NCBI RefSeq assembly: GCF_030848805.1
Contig: NC_092364.1
Location: forward strand, 11,681,650-11,745,649
DNA length: 64,000 bases
Source: Temnothorax longispinosus
Lineage: Eukaryota; Arthropoda; Insecta; Hymenoptera; Formicidae
Direction: 5' to 3'
Made by a program: the position numbers and the translations under genes. This document shows, piece after piece, positions 34,030 to 46,300 of the stretch; position 1 is the stretch's first letter, and each line of letters starts with the position of its first letter. Below the pieces are notes generated by a model. The model was not told the origin of the DNA. It was given only the letters and a program-made list of their open reading frames with translations, and made no database searches.

Positions 34030-34045
34030 CCAGACAGCATATGTA

Positions 34046-34524
34046 TATATTATTCGAATATTATAATTCTCAGGATATATTTTCAAGTTACGCGGAATTT
34101 AATTAATTCCTGGAATTGCCGGCGTTTGGTCTCTTTTGTAAAATTTTGTGGCAACCGATTCCGATTGCGCACAACGTTTGCTATATGCGTTTCGAAACCA
34201 CCACATATTCTATGTCTCACCCCCACTCTCCGGCAGCTAAACGATATACAATTTTTCGCTTTTTTAAGCGAAACCGTGATCTAACAAACGTTTTAATTAG
34301 TATATTCAGAACTAACAAACGATTCCGCATCGATTGACCCCGGTTTGAACCGAAAATTGTAAAGAATTCTATATTTACTGGCTAAATTAACACTAAAAAT
34401 TATTTTCGTAATTACGTAAAAACTATTAACTAACAAACGTTCTAATTAGTCTAACAATCAATAACAAACGACTAACAATCAATTCGTAAAAAAATGTCAT
34501 AAGTCGAAGTTGTTCGGCTAACTT
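34046..34524. other. Flank of the LTR element
   Basis: AT-rich with several AACAAACG words. The last 45 bp match 57915-57964, so this flank is itself part of a repeat. Confidence 0.5.
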
Positions 34525-35270
34525 TGTGACGTGACATAGTCACGTCCCCTGTCCAGACGATAGCTCGACCGGGGGGAACGTCCGGGATGTCGTCTCCGCC
34601 GGAGCGAGGCGGGGCGGCAGCGTTAGAATTCGGTACATTATATTATTTCCGAGGATTTCAGATATCGAGTAGATGGCCAGGAGAAAATTGTAACGACTTG
34701 AGTCGCGCCGTGGGAGTTTACGGGAGGCGTTCTACGTAGGAGTTGGCCAGCGGGCGGGTCACGATTGGGCCCATATGCCGACGTTGCTTGGAGCGTCTCG
34801 CAGGGCGAGCGCATCAGCCCCGATGTTCGCCGGGATGAAGCCTGCCGAATCGCGAAGGAGGGAGATCGCCACGGAGCATTGCCTACCGGTCGACGGAGCC
34901 ATGGCCTGGCCAGCCTGGCCGTCGTACACCGGCACCAGAGTCGCAGCCCGGTCAACCGGACTCGAGAATAGGCTTTTCAAACCTGCCGCCGGCGCGCGAG
35001 GAAGCCACGAGGGGCGCCGACGGAAGCGGGAGGCGCTCGGTTCGCATAGGGCTGATCGGCAAGGAGGGCTCGCAAGCACGGCGCGCGCAAGCGCGGGCCC
35101 GACGTGATCCCGCCGAGCTAGAGGATCGTCACTGTCGTGTCGGCGTGGCGAGGGACGACATCCCGAGAGTCTTGTCGTGATTGATTTTTCGTAAGATCTT
35201 TAGTGAATAAAGCGACGGCGCGCTCCTTCACGGCCGGCGAGACCGTGAGGACATCGTCGCTGTCGTCACA
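34525..35270 (+). repeat. 5' LTR of copy 1
   Basis: 746 bp, starting TGTGACGTGACATAGTCACG and ending TGTCGTCACA. It contains AATAAAGCG (about 35206), probably the poly(A) signal. Open frames on the minus strand are compositional. Confidence 0.7.
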
Positions 35271-36197
35271 AATTTTGGCGCGCAAGTATGCTTAGAGAAT
35301 CGCGTACTGTGTCGCGAAGTATTTTGGTAGCATCGCGTTTGTGCAGATGAGTATTACCGAGTAAGTAAATATTAAATGGAATACTGACGGAGGGCCCGGC
35401 CAACAGAGTGATATGGGATCGCCCTGCCCGAAAAATCGTACGCGGCCGACAGTCACCGTGTGATTCGTTGTAGTTTTCGTCGTGTCTTAGTGTTTCGTGT
35501 AATAGCGTTTTGTGTAACCATGGTGCGTAATGTAGCGAGGTGTCCGTCGCGCCGAGGTGGACCGTATTGTCGCAGAACGGGAGAGTAATGTTCGCGCAAT
35601 CACGTCCCGGGGCGTGAGGCACCTGTCTTGGATCTTGGGTGCTTTTCGCGGGAGGCCCGCGTCTAGCCATTTTGGGACCATTCGCGAGACGTCGCGGATG
35701 GTTATTCGGTCGTTGGAAAATCGTCGCGCGTAGGTATTGTGTCTTGCGTTCGTGTAATCGCGTATTGTGTATTGCGGTCGTGTAACTGCGTCTTATAAGT
35801 TGCGTCCTTAGGCTAATTTCCGCGTTATTGTATCTCATAGTTTCCGTGTTCCGCAGAAAAATATCTGAGAGAAAAATTGTAATTTACCGATTTATTTTAA
35901 AGAAACCTGCCGATTTATTCTGAAGTAATCTTCTCTCTAAGATTGTAATTCCCCGATTCAGTCTGAAACAACTTGCTGATTTATTCTCACGTAATCTTTT
36001 CTGTCAAATACATTATATTTGTGTTATTGTTATTTGCGTGTGTTAACTGCGCTACGTTCCCTCTCCTCCTCCGACCGCGATTACCCGAAGAAACTCACAC
36101 CTGAGAGAATTGCGATCTTGAGGATCGTGGTGCGAGGAATCGCACCTGGCGCCCAATATTTCGAGGAATTATTTAGTCGAGTTACCATCTGGGTTTC

Positions 36198-36304
36198 TGA
36201 GAGTCTTGTCGTGATTGATTTTTCGTAAGATCTTTAGTGAATAAAGCGACGGCGCGCTCCTTCACGGCCGGCGAGACCGTGAGGACATCGTCGCTGTCGT
36301 CACA
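36198..36304 (+). repeat. 3' LTR remnant of copy 1
   Basis: Matches 35168-35270 almost base for base from GAGAGTCTTGTCGTGATTG to CGTCACA. The rest of this LTR is replaced by other sequence. Confidence 0.75.
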
Positions 36305-36348
36305 ACTTCTATGAGGTTTCTTGTAAGGGCGTAAGCATGCACACTTAC

Positions 36349-36796
36349 AGCGTTTTTCATTGGCAGAACTGGTGTGCACTCAGTGCACATTAAATCCGTT
36401 GTACACTGATTTAATCTTTAATATTTAAAGTAAAATACAAATATTTTGATTGATAAAATACCCAATACATATTTTACTAAATAGTCCTTTTCTAAAAAGG
36501 AGATGTGAAGTTTATTGTTGTCGCTTTTCCGCGATGCCGATTGGTTTTCTTGCTGCGCTTACTTCATTTGCAGCTGTCATTGTATATTTTGACAGTTGTG
36601 TATAATAGGGTTAATAGTGAAATGTTAAAGATAAATAGCGCGCGCGTAGCGTGCGTCTGTAGTGTCTAGTACAATAAAAAATAGAGGCTTTCGTGACTTA
36701 ACCCGTTTATATTAAACGTACACTTTTTACGTTGATTTGTGTACGACGGCTTTAATGTGCACTGAGTGCACACCAGTTCTGCCAAAGAAAAACGCT
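36349..36796. mobile_element. MITE with 57 bp TIRs
   Basis: 448 bp with inverted ends AGCGTTTTTC...GGCAGAACTGGTGTGCAC. The palindrome GTGCACTGAGTGCAC in the TIR is conserved on both sides. No frame; target duplication unclear. Confidence 0.75.
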
Positions 36797-36800
36797 ATTA

Positions 36801-36994
36801 TGCCGGGATTACGATGAATTTAACGTAACGGGACGCGACGGGACGCGAAGTAACGTAAAACCTAAACACATTGTTTTTATATACGGCTGATTACGATCGA
36901 CTTTACGTAACGCATATAAAAACAATGTGTTAGGTTTTACGTTACTTCGCGTCCCGTCGCGTCCCGTTACGTTAAATTCATCGTAATCCCGGCA
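36801..36994. mobile_element. Palindromic MITE, TTA-flanked (PIF/Harbinger type)
   Basis: 194 bp, almost a perfect palindrome starting TGCCGGGATTACGATGAATT, with TTA duplicated (36798-36800, 36995-36997). A 3 bp TWA duplication points to PIF/Harbinger. Confidence 0.75.
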
Positions 36995-37997
36995 TTAGAC
37001 TCAGTGATATAAACTCCTCACAAAAATTAAAGGAACACTTAAATTTTCTTAAAAACTAGGCAAAATTTGACCAGCTGTATCTTCGTTAAAAATAAACGAA
37101 ATTTAAGTTTTAAAAAAGGGTTTTAAAGCTTAAAATCTCTACTTTTAGAAGATTACTATTTTCTTTTAGTTACTGTGAGTTTGGTAATTTTTACATATAG
37201 AAAACCACGAGCTGGACAAAATAGAACATTTTCTTCTCACTTTGTGGGCCTGTCACGTGCCCAAAAAAATCCTGCAAAATTTTTTAAGTTTCCAATGTAA
37301 AAGCTCGAAGTTTTCCCTACAAAATCTTTTTTTGAAAATGTTTTTACGATTTTTTGTTACTAAGTTATCGCGGATTGAATAAGAAATGAGCATTTTGACT
37401 TTGATTGCTCATAACTCCGTTAAAAATCATCGTACTGCAATTCACCAAATGGATTCTTAAAGCTAAAACTTTGCTCTATCAAGTAGTATAATTGCCAATT
37501 TTTTCATAAAGATTTTTGGATACATTACAAGTGAGTAAAAATATCGTAAAAATGTAATTTTTTACTTTCTTATTTAGATAAAAAAAAAACAATCGTGCAG
37601 AACAACAACAAAAATTTATTCTTAACGTTTTTTTGTACTTTTAAGTACCCTACATTTAAAAAAAATTTGCCGAATAGCTATGAGATTTTCTTCATGGTGG
37701 CCACTATAGTTTTACGGAGCAAAACGTACAAAAAATTGTGAAATTACTTAATTTCAGTGAAAATAAAAAAAAAAAATTAAAAATAACGTTTGGCGGACGT
37801 TAAAAAACTGTTTTCAATTACGCTGACAATACATTGAAGATGAATAAGTGTCAGTATAAACTAGAAAGACTTTTTTTCATAAGAAATTAATTTTGTGATT
37901 TCAAATTTTGAAAAAATACCGCCGGCATTAGCGTTACCCAAAGCGTACCACAAAGAGATTGCCCGGTCGGATTTACGCTTTGTTATGCGCGCGCACG

Positions 37998-38002
37998 CAT
38001 GT

Positions 38003-38072
<70 letters not shown>
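37998..38072. repeat. (GT)n microsatellite
   Basis: About 37 GT units in the core of the Tc1-type element. Open frames on both strands here are (VC)n / (TH)n artefacts. Confidence 0.95.
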
Positions 38073-38074
<2 letters not shown>

Positions 38075-38144
38075 TCATACGTGCGTGCGTACATGCGTAC
38101 GTATATGGGTGAGTGGATGAATGGTCGTAGGTGGTAAAATAAAT

Positions 38145-38470
38145 TTAATAATGTGTGTTTCCGCCTTTATTCAATATGACCTCTCGTAATCGGGTTCGCA
38201 TATTGATACAACGCTGTATCGCCATTTGAAGGATTTGCTGCCAAGTTTTCTGAAGGGCTCTGGCAAGCGAAGCCAAATCAGGAATATTACGATAATTTTT
38301 GCGCAATCTTTGCTCTAACATGTCACAAATATGCTTAATTGGATTCAAATCGGGACTCATTGGCGGATGCAATAGAGTCTCGATTTGATGATCCCTCAGA
38401 AACTGCGGGGTATAAAAAGCTGTGTGCGGTCGTGCGTTGTCGTGTAATAGACAAAACCTTTGACCGATAT
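38145..38470 (-). pseudogene. Tc1-type transposase C-terminal fragment, catalytic Glu replaced
   Basis: Minus-strand frame with LLHDNARPHTA (second catalytic Asp) and, 34 residues later, SPDLNPIKH. In Tc1 transposases the last position of SPDLNPIEH is the catalytic Glu; here the codon is AAG, Lys, so DD34E has become DD34K. The protein then runs through MLEQRLRK to a natural-looking stop at 38145. N-terminal helix-turn-helix and first Asp are missing. It could not cut DNA. Confidence 0.8.
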
Positions 38471-39193
38471 GTCCATGAGATACTGCAACCTTACGTTCTA
38501 CCTATGAGAAATCGAATTGGTCAAAGGTTTCGTCTATTACATTTTTTAAATGTAGGGTACTTAAAAGTACAAAAAAAACGTAAAGAATAAATTTTTGTTG
38601 TTGTTCTGCACAATTGTTTTTTTGGATCTAAATAAGAAAGTAAAAAATTACATTTTTACGATATTTTTACTCACTTGTAATGTATCCAAAAGTCTTTATG
38701 AAAAAATTGGCAATTATACCACTTGATAGAGCAAAGTTTTAGCTTTAAGAATTTATTTGGTGAATTGCGGTACGATGATTTTTAACGGAGTTATGAGCAA
38801 TCAAAGTCAAAATGCTCATTTCTTATTCAATCCGCGATAACTTAGTAACAAAAAATCGTAGAAACATTTTCAAAAAAAGATTTTGTAGGGAAAACTTCGA
38901 GTTTCTACATTGGAAACTCAAAAAATTTCGCAGGATTTTTTTGGACACGTGACAGGCCCACAAAGTGAGAAGGAAATTTTCTATTTTGTCTAGCTTGTGG
39001 TTTTCTATATGTAAAAATTACCAAACTCACAGAAACTAAAAGAAAATAGTAATCTTCTGAAAGTAGAGATTTCAAGCTTTAAAATCCTTTTTTAATACTT
39101 AAATTTCGTTCATTTTTAACGAAGATACAGCTCCTTAAATTTTGCCTAGTTTTTAAGAAAATTTAAGTGTTCCTTTAATTTTTGTGAGGAGTT

Positions 39194-39539
39194 TATGAAT
39201 AATCATCAATTATACCATATTAAAATTTCACAGAAGGAAGGATATAAAATAAGGAGTAAGTAAAATAATCTGTTAAATTTTTAAATTTTTTTAAGGTTTG
39301 ATATATCTCTGGTAATAATGGCATGTCTTGTTTAATATATTTCTTGCTCACATTTGATATGTCTACGATACATCATCGTTGCAATACAGAATACTTAGGG
39401 CCAATTTCACTGTCTCCGATTAACATGATCCTCCGATTAAACTTTTAGTCTCTTTCTATGGGGTCAGTCAGAAAGAAACAAAGAGTGAGTTTAATCGGAA
39501 GATCAAGTAATCGGAGATGGTAAAACAGTACAGAGATGT
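39194..39539. other. AT-rich spacer
   Basis: Contains a short inverted pair around CTCCGATTAA/TTAATCGGA (about 39413-39515), perhaps an old MITE. No gene. Confidence 0.35.
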
Positions 39540-40464
39540 CTAGTGGAAATGTACCTGGGAACTAAGTTAAAGTACCCAATCCTCATTTGTATGTATCTAA
39601 GGGACATGGGCATATTCCCAAGGAACATGGGTTTTCCCCAAGAGGATATATGTTCCCAAGAGGATATGCCCATGTTCCTTGGGAATATGTCCATGTCTCT
39701 TGGGGACATACCCATGTCCCATGAGGATTGGGTACTTTAACTTAGTATCCATAGGTACATTTCCAATAATGTTTGTTGTTGGTGATTATGAAAACTATAT
39801 TAATGATATATTAGCAAAGATGCATGAAATAGTATATCATCAATAATATTCAATATACCATAAAAAACTACTTTGTGAATAAAATATTTATTATCATTTG
39901 TCTAATTTTAACAAAAATTTACAGTAGACATTTTGAATGATCTGAATTGATCAATGAATGTTATTGATAAAGCTAGTCAATTCTTTTCATATATATTGGG
40001 AAAATCAATAACATAAAACAAATCTCCACAATAAACATCTCACATCAAAAATAAAAACTATCAAGAATAGTCTAAAATTATCCACAAAGAGAAGCAAAAA
40101 AACGACACGGATAGCGAAAATGAATAAGAATTGTAAATTACTATGACCAAGAGCAACAGAGAACTTCTTTTTCAATCTAAATAATACTTCAATAATACTT
40201 TAATAAATACTTTTCCGATTCAATATAAATACTTTCAATATATTTTTCAATATAAATACAATATATAAGAATATATTTTTATATGTATTGTGAGTTTTTA
40301 TATGTATTGTAAAAACATACCCATGAGGAGATACCCATGAGCAGATACCTATGAGGAAATACTCATGAGGAGATACTCAAGTCGATATGCCTATGGATAG
40401 ATGTTCCATTTGTGCTCATGGGTACCTTTTCTTTTTTTTATACCCTTGAGCACATTTCCACTAG
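39540..40464. mobile_element. Inverted-repeat element with CCCATG minisatellite
   Basis: Tips CTAGTGGAAATGT and ACATTTCCACTAG. Inside, an inner palindrome (39544-39765) and runs of GAGATACCCATGAG-like words (40318-40400) repeat. Non-coding. Confidence 0.55.
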
Positions 40465-40519
40465 GAATTATTTATCCTAACTAAACTTTTGAGATCACAG
40501 AATCTAAATGTCAACCACA

Positions 40520-40785
40520 TGTTCGTGATATTGAATGACTCGCTTTTTTGGGAATAATACTTTCGTTTATTGCTCGTGATGCTTCGTACAATTTTTGCTA
40601 CGATGTTAACTGTTTGGCGGTCAACGGACAAAAGCGCGGGAATCGACGTGTGTCTCGTCTCTATGCGGCGAGAGCCATCTGTTGGTGGCGCCATCAATTA
40701 ATATCGGCGCTGTCGATACTTTTCAGGGGTGCCGCTAGTACGGCGTAACCATAATCTCGGCGGGAACGTCAATCAGTTCCAAACA
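40520..40785 (-). repeat. BEL 3' LTR
   Basis: Reads TGTTTGGAACTG... on the minus strand and ends ...CACGAACA. Next to it (40786-40800) is the purine-rich AAGGGGGGCGATA, the polypurine tract. Confidence 0.92.
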
Positions 40786-40821
40786 TATCGCCCCCCTTGA
40801 AAGGGCTATCCCTTTTAATAT

Positions 40822-41102
40822 TGTTGCGCTCGCTGATTCGTTCGTTCACTCGCACTCTCTCTCACTCGCGCAACCGGCACTCGCGGTCAATGAGACGACA
40901 CAATGTAAGAAAAGGATAGACTCGTTTATTAAGTAGAGCAAATGGATTTGAACACAGAATCGAGCTGTCACGTCCGCTCGGAGACGGAGGCTCAGAACAA
41001 ACAACAACAAATCGTAGTAAATCGATATCAATAAACAACTGGTCGTCAGGGACGATCTTCGACTTCCGTTCGTGCAACGGGTGTCTCAGCGCGGGCGCAA
41101 CA
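40822..41102 (-). mobile_element. Solo LTR, TGTTGCGCCCG family, minus orientation
   Basis: 281 bp between TGTTGCGCCCGCG and GAGCGCAACA (minus strand), with ATAT duplicated outside (40818-40821, 41103-41106) and AATAAA inside. Internal coding region lost by LTR recombination. It lies in the 3' UTR of the BEL element. The sister copy is at 58456. Confidence 0.8.
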
Positions 41103-41298
41103 ATATATAATAGTCTGCGTTGACTTGGAGAAAAAGGATATTCGCTCATAATAAAACCATATAATATATCAATCTAAAAAACTAAAAGAATGATTAAATA
41201 TATGTTAAACACACAAAAACGCATTTTAAATCAAACATTTGATAAAGGATACAATGAGCAAACTAGCGCTTTTATTAGCAAAGACTCCTTGAAAAGTC

Positions 41299-41690
41299 CT
41301 AATCCTCCTTTTGCAATGAAAGGATACACAATTTCGTAATGGGCCTGTTATATGTCCCTTTAGTGGTTTTAATCGAGGCTACTCGGGCTATTCCATCTGC
41401 TCCAAGATAAATATTCTCTATGCGCCCAACAGTCCACTTTAGCGGAGAGGAATCGTCTTCTCGTATCATGACCATATCACCGATGGTTAATTGCAGCCCC
41501 TTAGAATATTGCCATTTAGTTCGTTGCTGTAGTTGTTGCAAATATTCGCAACTCCAGCGCTTCCAGAAATGCTGGTAGATTTGATGGATGCGCTGCCAGC
41601 GCGAAAGCCTATTGATTGGCACCTGCCTGACATCTTGTTACGGAATAGATGTGAGAGAGTCTCCGACTAGGAAGTGACCGGGCGTTAGGT
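41299..41690 (-). pseudogene. BEL Pol C-terminal domain
   Basis: Follows integrase after a frameshift near 41690. It carries NLSYLTPGHFLVGD, a TAA at about 41640, then RLSRWQRIHQIYQHFWKRW, GDMVMIREDD and WTVGRIENIYLGADG, the conserved C-terminal region of BEL integrases (DUF5641). It ends at a natural stop (41299-41301). Confidence 0.85.
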
Positions 41691-42626
41691 ATGAAAGATT
41701 GTTAGGATCATTGGAAACGGGTGAGGACGCGAGTTCAAAACTGCTTCTATTTGAGCAAGCACTGTGCACATTCCCTCGAAGTTTAATGCAGCATCGCCTA
41801 CAACGCGTTTTAAGTGATTATTCGCAGATTTTACTGCCGCTTCCCATATACCACCAAAATGAGGTGCATGTGGTGGTATGAAACTCCACTCTATGTTATC
41901 TTCCTTTAACGCAGTGTCTACCCTATCTTGATGATGTTTATTGTGTAGCATTTGGTAGAATTCCTTTAGTGAGTTGGCTGCACCTTGGAAATTTGTACCG
42001 TTGTCTGAGTACATACATGACACCTTACCTCGACGAGCGATGAAGCGTTTGAGAGCATTTAAAAATGCCTCTGTGGATAAGCTACTCACCAACTCAATGT
42101 GTACAGCCTTAGTACATAAACATACAAAAATGGCTATGTATGGTTTCACTAATTTAGCATTGCGAAGTTGACTAGATTTTATGTGAATTGGCCCACAATA
42201 ATCCACGCCGCTATATGCAAATGGCTTGGATGGTGTGACTCTATATGATGGCAACTCACTCATAATTGTTTCTGATGTACGTGGAGCTGCTTTGAAGCAA
42301 GTTATACACTGTCTAATGTGCTTCTTGATGCTGTTTCGTGCTGCTAAAGGCCAATACTTGGCTCGCACTGCTGCCAGTGTTGCTTGTGCCCCGGCATGGA
42401 GCTGCTTACGATGTTCGTGTGCTATAACGAGACGAGTGAACGGATGATCAGCAGGCAGTACGACCGGGTGCTTCTTGTCAGGTGAGATTGCTGAGTTCCG
42501 AAACCGTTTACCTATTCTTATGATGTCTTGTTCATCGATAAATAAAGCTAAGCTGATTAATTTGCTTTTGCGTGGCACACATCCCTTTGTTTTTAAGGAG
42601 TGCAGCTCTTTTTTAAACACCGATTG
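41685..42626 (-). pseudogene. BEL integrase
   Basis: In frame with RT but separated by TAG at 42627-42629. Zinc region H-x3-H/C-x2-C (HEHRKQLHAG..., CITC), then the catalytic core: GVDYCGPI (D), MYSDNGTNFQGA (D) and FGGIWEAAVKSANNHLKR (E). All three catalytic residues are present. Integrase joins the cDNA to host DNA. The frame breaks near 41690 in the CCTCACCCG stretch. Confidence 0.9.
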
Positions 42627-43202
42627 CTAAATGATTCTTGTAAGACGCCGATTAGATTCAAGTAACTCCTGAGTGGTTAAACGACCTGTAATTCTAGCTT
42701 CTGAGTCACTTCTAATGTTATTGATAAATCTAATGCAAACAGCAACGACTCTAATTAACTTGTTTAAAGCTGAAAATCTTGTGAATATTTCACATTTATC
42801 GTCAGTAGAGACTGTAGACGCAAATGCTCGTCGCTGCTCCGGTATTTCTTCTAGTGGAGGCGGTATGTTGGTGTTCCAATCCTGCGATTCGTGCTGCAAC
42901 CATGATGGACCGGACCACCAGAGCCTTGCGTTACTCAAAGATGTCGGAAGAGCTCCTCTTGATACATAGTCAGCTGGATTAAATTCTGTGCTTACGTGAT
43001 ACCATTTAGTAGGTCGGGAGAGCCTGTGAATTTCTCCAACCCTATTGGCGACGAAAACACTCCATCTTTTGTCGGTTCCCCTTATCCAATGCAATACAAT
43101 TTCTGAGTCCGTCCAGTAGCATACATCCTCTATTTCAAGACGTACTGCGTTCAATATCTTGTCTGCCTGTTGCGCTAGTAGGACTGCAGCGGACAACTCT
43201 AA
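42627..43202 (-). pseudogene. BEL Pol: RNase H region
   Basis: Continues LELSAAVLLAQQADKI after the MITE, with VCYWTDSEIVLHWIRG and WYHVSTEFNPADYVSRG, the typical BEL RNase H to integrase linker. The upstream end abuts the MITE at 43203. Confidence 0.88.
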
Positions 43203-43340
43203 TGCTAGGTCTACAATGCGAGTCGTAAGTCGTGAGTCGTAAGAATTGACCAATCACAATCGAATTTGAGAAGAATAATCGACTGTGATTGGTCAATTCT
43301 TACGACTCACGACTTTACGACTCGCATTGTAAACCTAGCA
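43203..43340. mobile_element. TAA-flanked palindromic MITE in BEL pol
   Basis: 138 bp, tips TGCTAGGTYTACAATGCGAG, TAA duplicated (43200-43202, 43341-43343). It shares GTCGTAAGAATTG and CAATCACA words with the MITE at 46766, so the two are one family, probably PIF/Harbinger. Confidence 0.85.
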
Positions 43341-43343
43341 TAA

Positions 43344-46300
43344 GCGTGGCAATGTGATCGTTTTCAACGGCGCCACTCGTGACTTGGAACATAGCAGCTG
43401 TGTTGAATGCTGACCTTGTGGATTAGTGATTCTGATATATATGCACGCTCCATATGCCCTTTCACTTGCATCAGCGAAACCGTGAATTTGAATCCTGATA
43501 GTCTGCTTGCATAATATATATCTTGGTATGGTGAAGTCGTGAATTATACTTAACTGATCTTGAAATTGTAACCACGCGGTGTGTATGTCTATGGGCACAG
43601 TTTCATCCCATGCTAAATTAAGCCTCCATACCCTTTGGATGAGTATCTTGGCGACAAGTGTGATGGGTCCAAGGAGTCCCAACGGATCGAATATTTTGGA
43701 CAATGCTGATAACATACTCCGTTTAGTCACCTTGCGAGAATCGGAAGTGTTAATGTCGTACTTGAAATTGTCGCTTGTCGTATTCCAATGCATGCCTAAT
43801 GTACATATTTCTTCGTTTCTATTAATGAAGTGAATAGGTTCGCCAGTATCCGCGTGTGGCATATCCTCCAGTACCTCCGGACAATTGGATGCCCATTTTC
43901 TGAGCTGAAAGCCAGCCTTGTTCAATACCTTGGTGGTTTCATCCCGAATCCGCTTGACTCCGGCAATTGTGTCGGCTCCTGATAGTAAATCATCAACATA
44001 AAAATTGTCGAGAATGGTTGCTGCTCCTATTGGATAGTTTGTTTTTTCCAGGGCTGCTATTTTCCTGGTTGACGCGATTGCTAGAAAAGCTGCGGATGCT
44101 GATCCATATATTACTGTTAGTAGTGCGAATAAAGTTATTTCATCCTTTGGATCGTTTCTCCAGAATATCATCTGCAGGCAAATCTGCGCTTCGTCGATGA
44201 GTACTTGACGGTACATCTGAGTTATATCAGCTGTAATTACATATGCGAATGTACGAAATCGTAATAAGATCATGAAGAGATCTTGCTGCAACGTTGGTCC
44301 TACCATGAGGCAATCATTTAATGATATTCCAGTGCTGGTGTCGCAGGAAGCGTCGAACACTACCCGTAGTTTCGTGGTCAAACTACTATCCTTTAGCACG
44401 TAGTGGTGTGGTATGTAGTAACGTGGGGTATGCTGTGGTATTTGCTGTTCATCGGTACGTACCATATGACCTAAAGCTAAATATTCTGACATAAATTGCA
44501 CATATTGCGCCTTTAGCTGCGGTTGCCTTTGTAATTTGCGTTCCATGGCAATGAATCTCTTCAATGCTGTACTGCGTGATTCACCAAGCTGCTGTAGTTT
44601 CGTCTCCTTGATCGGCAACTGTACTATGAAACGGCCGTCTTCGTTTCTAGTCGTAGTTTTTTCAAAATACTCCATGCAAAGTTTTTCTTCGGGAGAAAAC
44701 GGAGTTTCTTCAGGGATGTGTTCCATGTTCCAGAACTTAGCCAATGTTTCGTTGATTTGCTGATTAGTAGATAAATTGCATACTTTGGCTTCTGCAGGGC
44801 CATAAGTGCACGTCTTGCCACCGACAATCCAGCCTAGTTGAGTCTTTTGTAGCGTGGGCTGATTTTTATGTGAGTGTATCTGTCCGACACACATTAGCTG
44901 CCAGAATATCTCTGCACCTATAAGTATATTGATTTCACCTGGTATGTGGAAATGTGGATCAGCTAGCCTGATATTGCTTGGAATCTTGAACTTGTCTGTA
45001 TTGACTTGAATTTGAGGCAAATTCTCGGTAATAGTGTTTAGAACATAGCATTCAATGTTTTGGGAATAAGACGTGTGCATCGACTTTATTCGTATTATGA
45101 CTGTGCTACAAGAATGCGTTTGAGACTTGTTAATTCCTGTGACGGACATGTTTGTTTGCTTTTGCACGAGATTCAATTTACTCGCTAGTTTTCCTGTGAT
45201 AAAACTGGATTGTGATCCTGAATCTAATAATGCTCTACATACGTGAATGTTGCCACGTTGATCATAGACATTTATGCTTGCGGTTGATAATATAATTTGA
45301 CAATACTTATCTTGAGAGATGTGATGATTTAAAGTAACTGCACTAGACTGACTTGCTTGGTCCGGCTTATTTGTAGTTGCGTTATCCTTGTTAGACTTGT
45401 CTTCTATGTGTAGAAGCGTGTTGTGCTTTTTGCTGCATGTTTGACACGTTGACGACTTGCAATCCCTAGCCTGATGTGTGGTGGATCGCAGACAATTTAT
45501 GCATAGATGTTTGGCTCTTACTTCTTTATTCCTATTTTCGCTTAGCAATTTCAGAAAATCAGGACATTGAAATATATAGTGCTTCCCCTTGCAGTAAGCA
45601 CAGCCAATGTTAGAAGTAGCTACGTGAGTATTGACTTTGTTAGTTTTGCAAGAATTTGACGTTACTGAATCGCTGGATGATTTCTTGAATACGGCTGCTA
45701 ACGCTTTACATTTATGTGTCAAGAAATCAGTGAGCTGCTTTAAAGTAGGCATGTCATTTGCTCGAATATCGTCTTCCCACTCCTTTACAATGCTTGAATC
45801 TAACTTAGTGATAATCAAGTGAATGATAAGATCGTCCCAATGCTCAGTGGGCCTACCTAGGGTTTTTAACGAACGCAAATGCCGTAGTACGTCGTCAATT
45901 AAATTTCTTAATGCTATGCTATTACCCCTTGTAACTGCAGGTAAATCATATAACGCTCTTATGTGTTCCTGAGCTATCATGCGCTTGTCGTCGTAACGCT
46001 GCTTTAGTAAATCTAACGCTTCTTGATACTTATTTGAAGTGATTTCCAGCGATTTAATAACGTGCGCCGCGTCGCCTTCTAATGAGGAAATTAAATAGTG
46101 GAATCTTTGTATGTTTGTTAGCCTCTGATTGAGATGAATCATTGACTCGAATGTGTTGTAAAAAGGATACCAATTCTTGTAACTACCGGAAAACGTTGGT
46201 ATTGAAATCTTCGGTAAATGTATCTGACTGATGTCGCGGACATAACCTTCATTCAGATTCGCATTCGCATTCGCGAGCTCGATCTGCATAGGCGATAATA

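Larger units (their letters stand above)
34525..36304 (+). mobile_element. CpG-rich non-coding LTR element, copy 1
   Basis: 5' LTR 34525-35270 (TGTGACG...CGTCACA, with inverted tips), an internal non-coding part, and a 3' LTR remnant of about 107 bp (36198-36304) nearly identical to the end of the 5' LTR. ACTT is duplicated outside (34521-34524, 36305-36308). No Gag or Pol domain, so it depends on a partner element. Confidence 0.75.
37012..39193. mobile_element. Tc1-type element with ~650 bp TIRs
   Basis: Left arm 37012-37665 and right arm about 38535-39193 are inverted copies with tips AACTCCTCACAAAAATTAAAG and TA outside (37010-37011, 39194-39195). The core holds a broken Tc1 transposase and a GT microsatellite. 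TIRs this long are unusual for Tc1/mariner. Confidence 0.8.

Noticed and set aside
35266..35838. 190-residue minus-strand frame in the non-coding LTR element
   Set aside because: No domain, opposite to the LTR orientation, and composition-driven.
36126..36160. TGGCGCCCAAT as a tRNA-Lys primer binding site
   Set aside because: In both copies it lies near the 3' end of the element rather than after the 5' LTR, so I report it only as a shared motif.
37861..38137. Frames with (TH)n and (VC)n
   Set aside because: Translations of the GT microsatellite.
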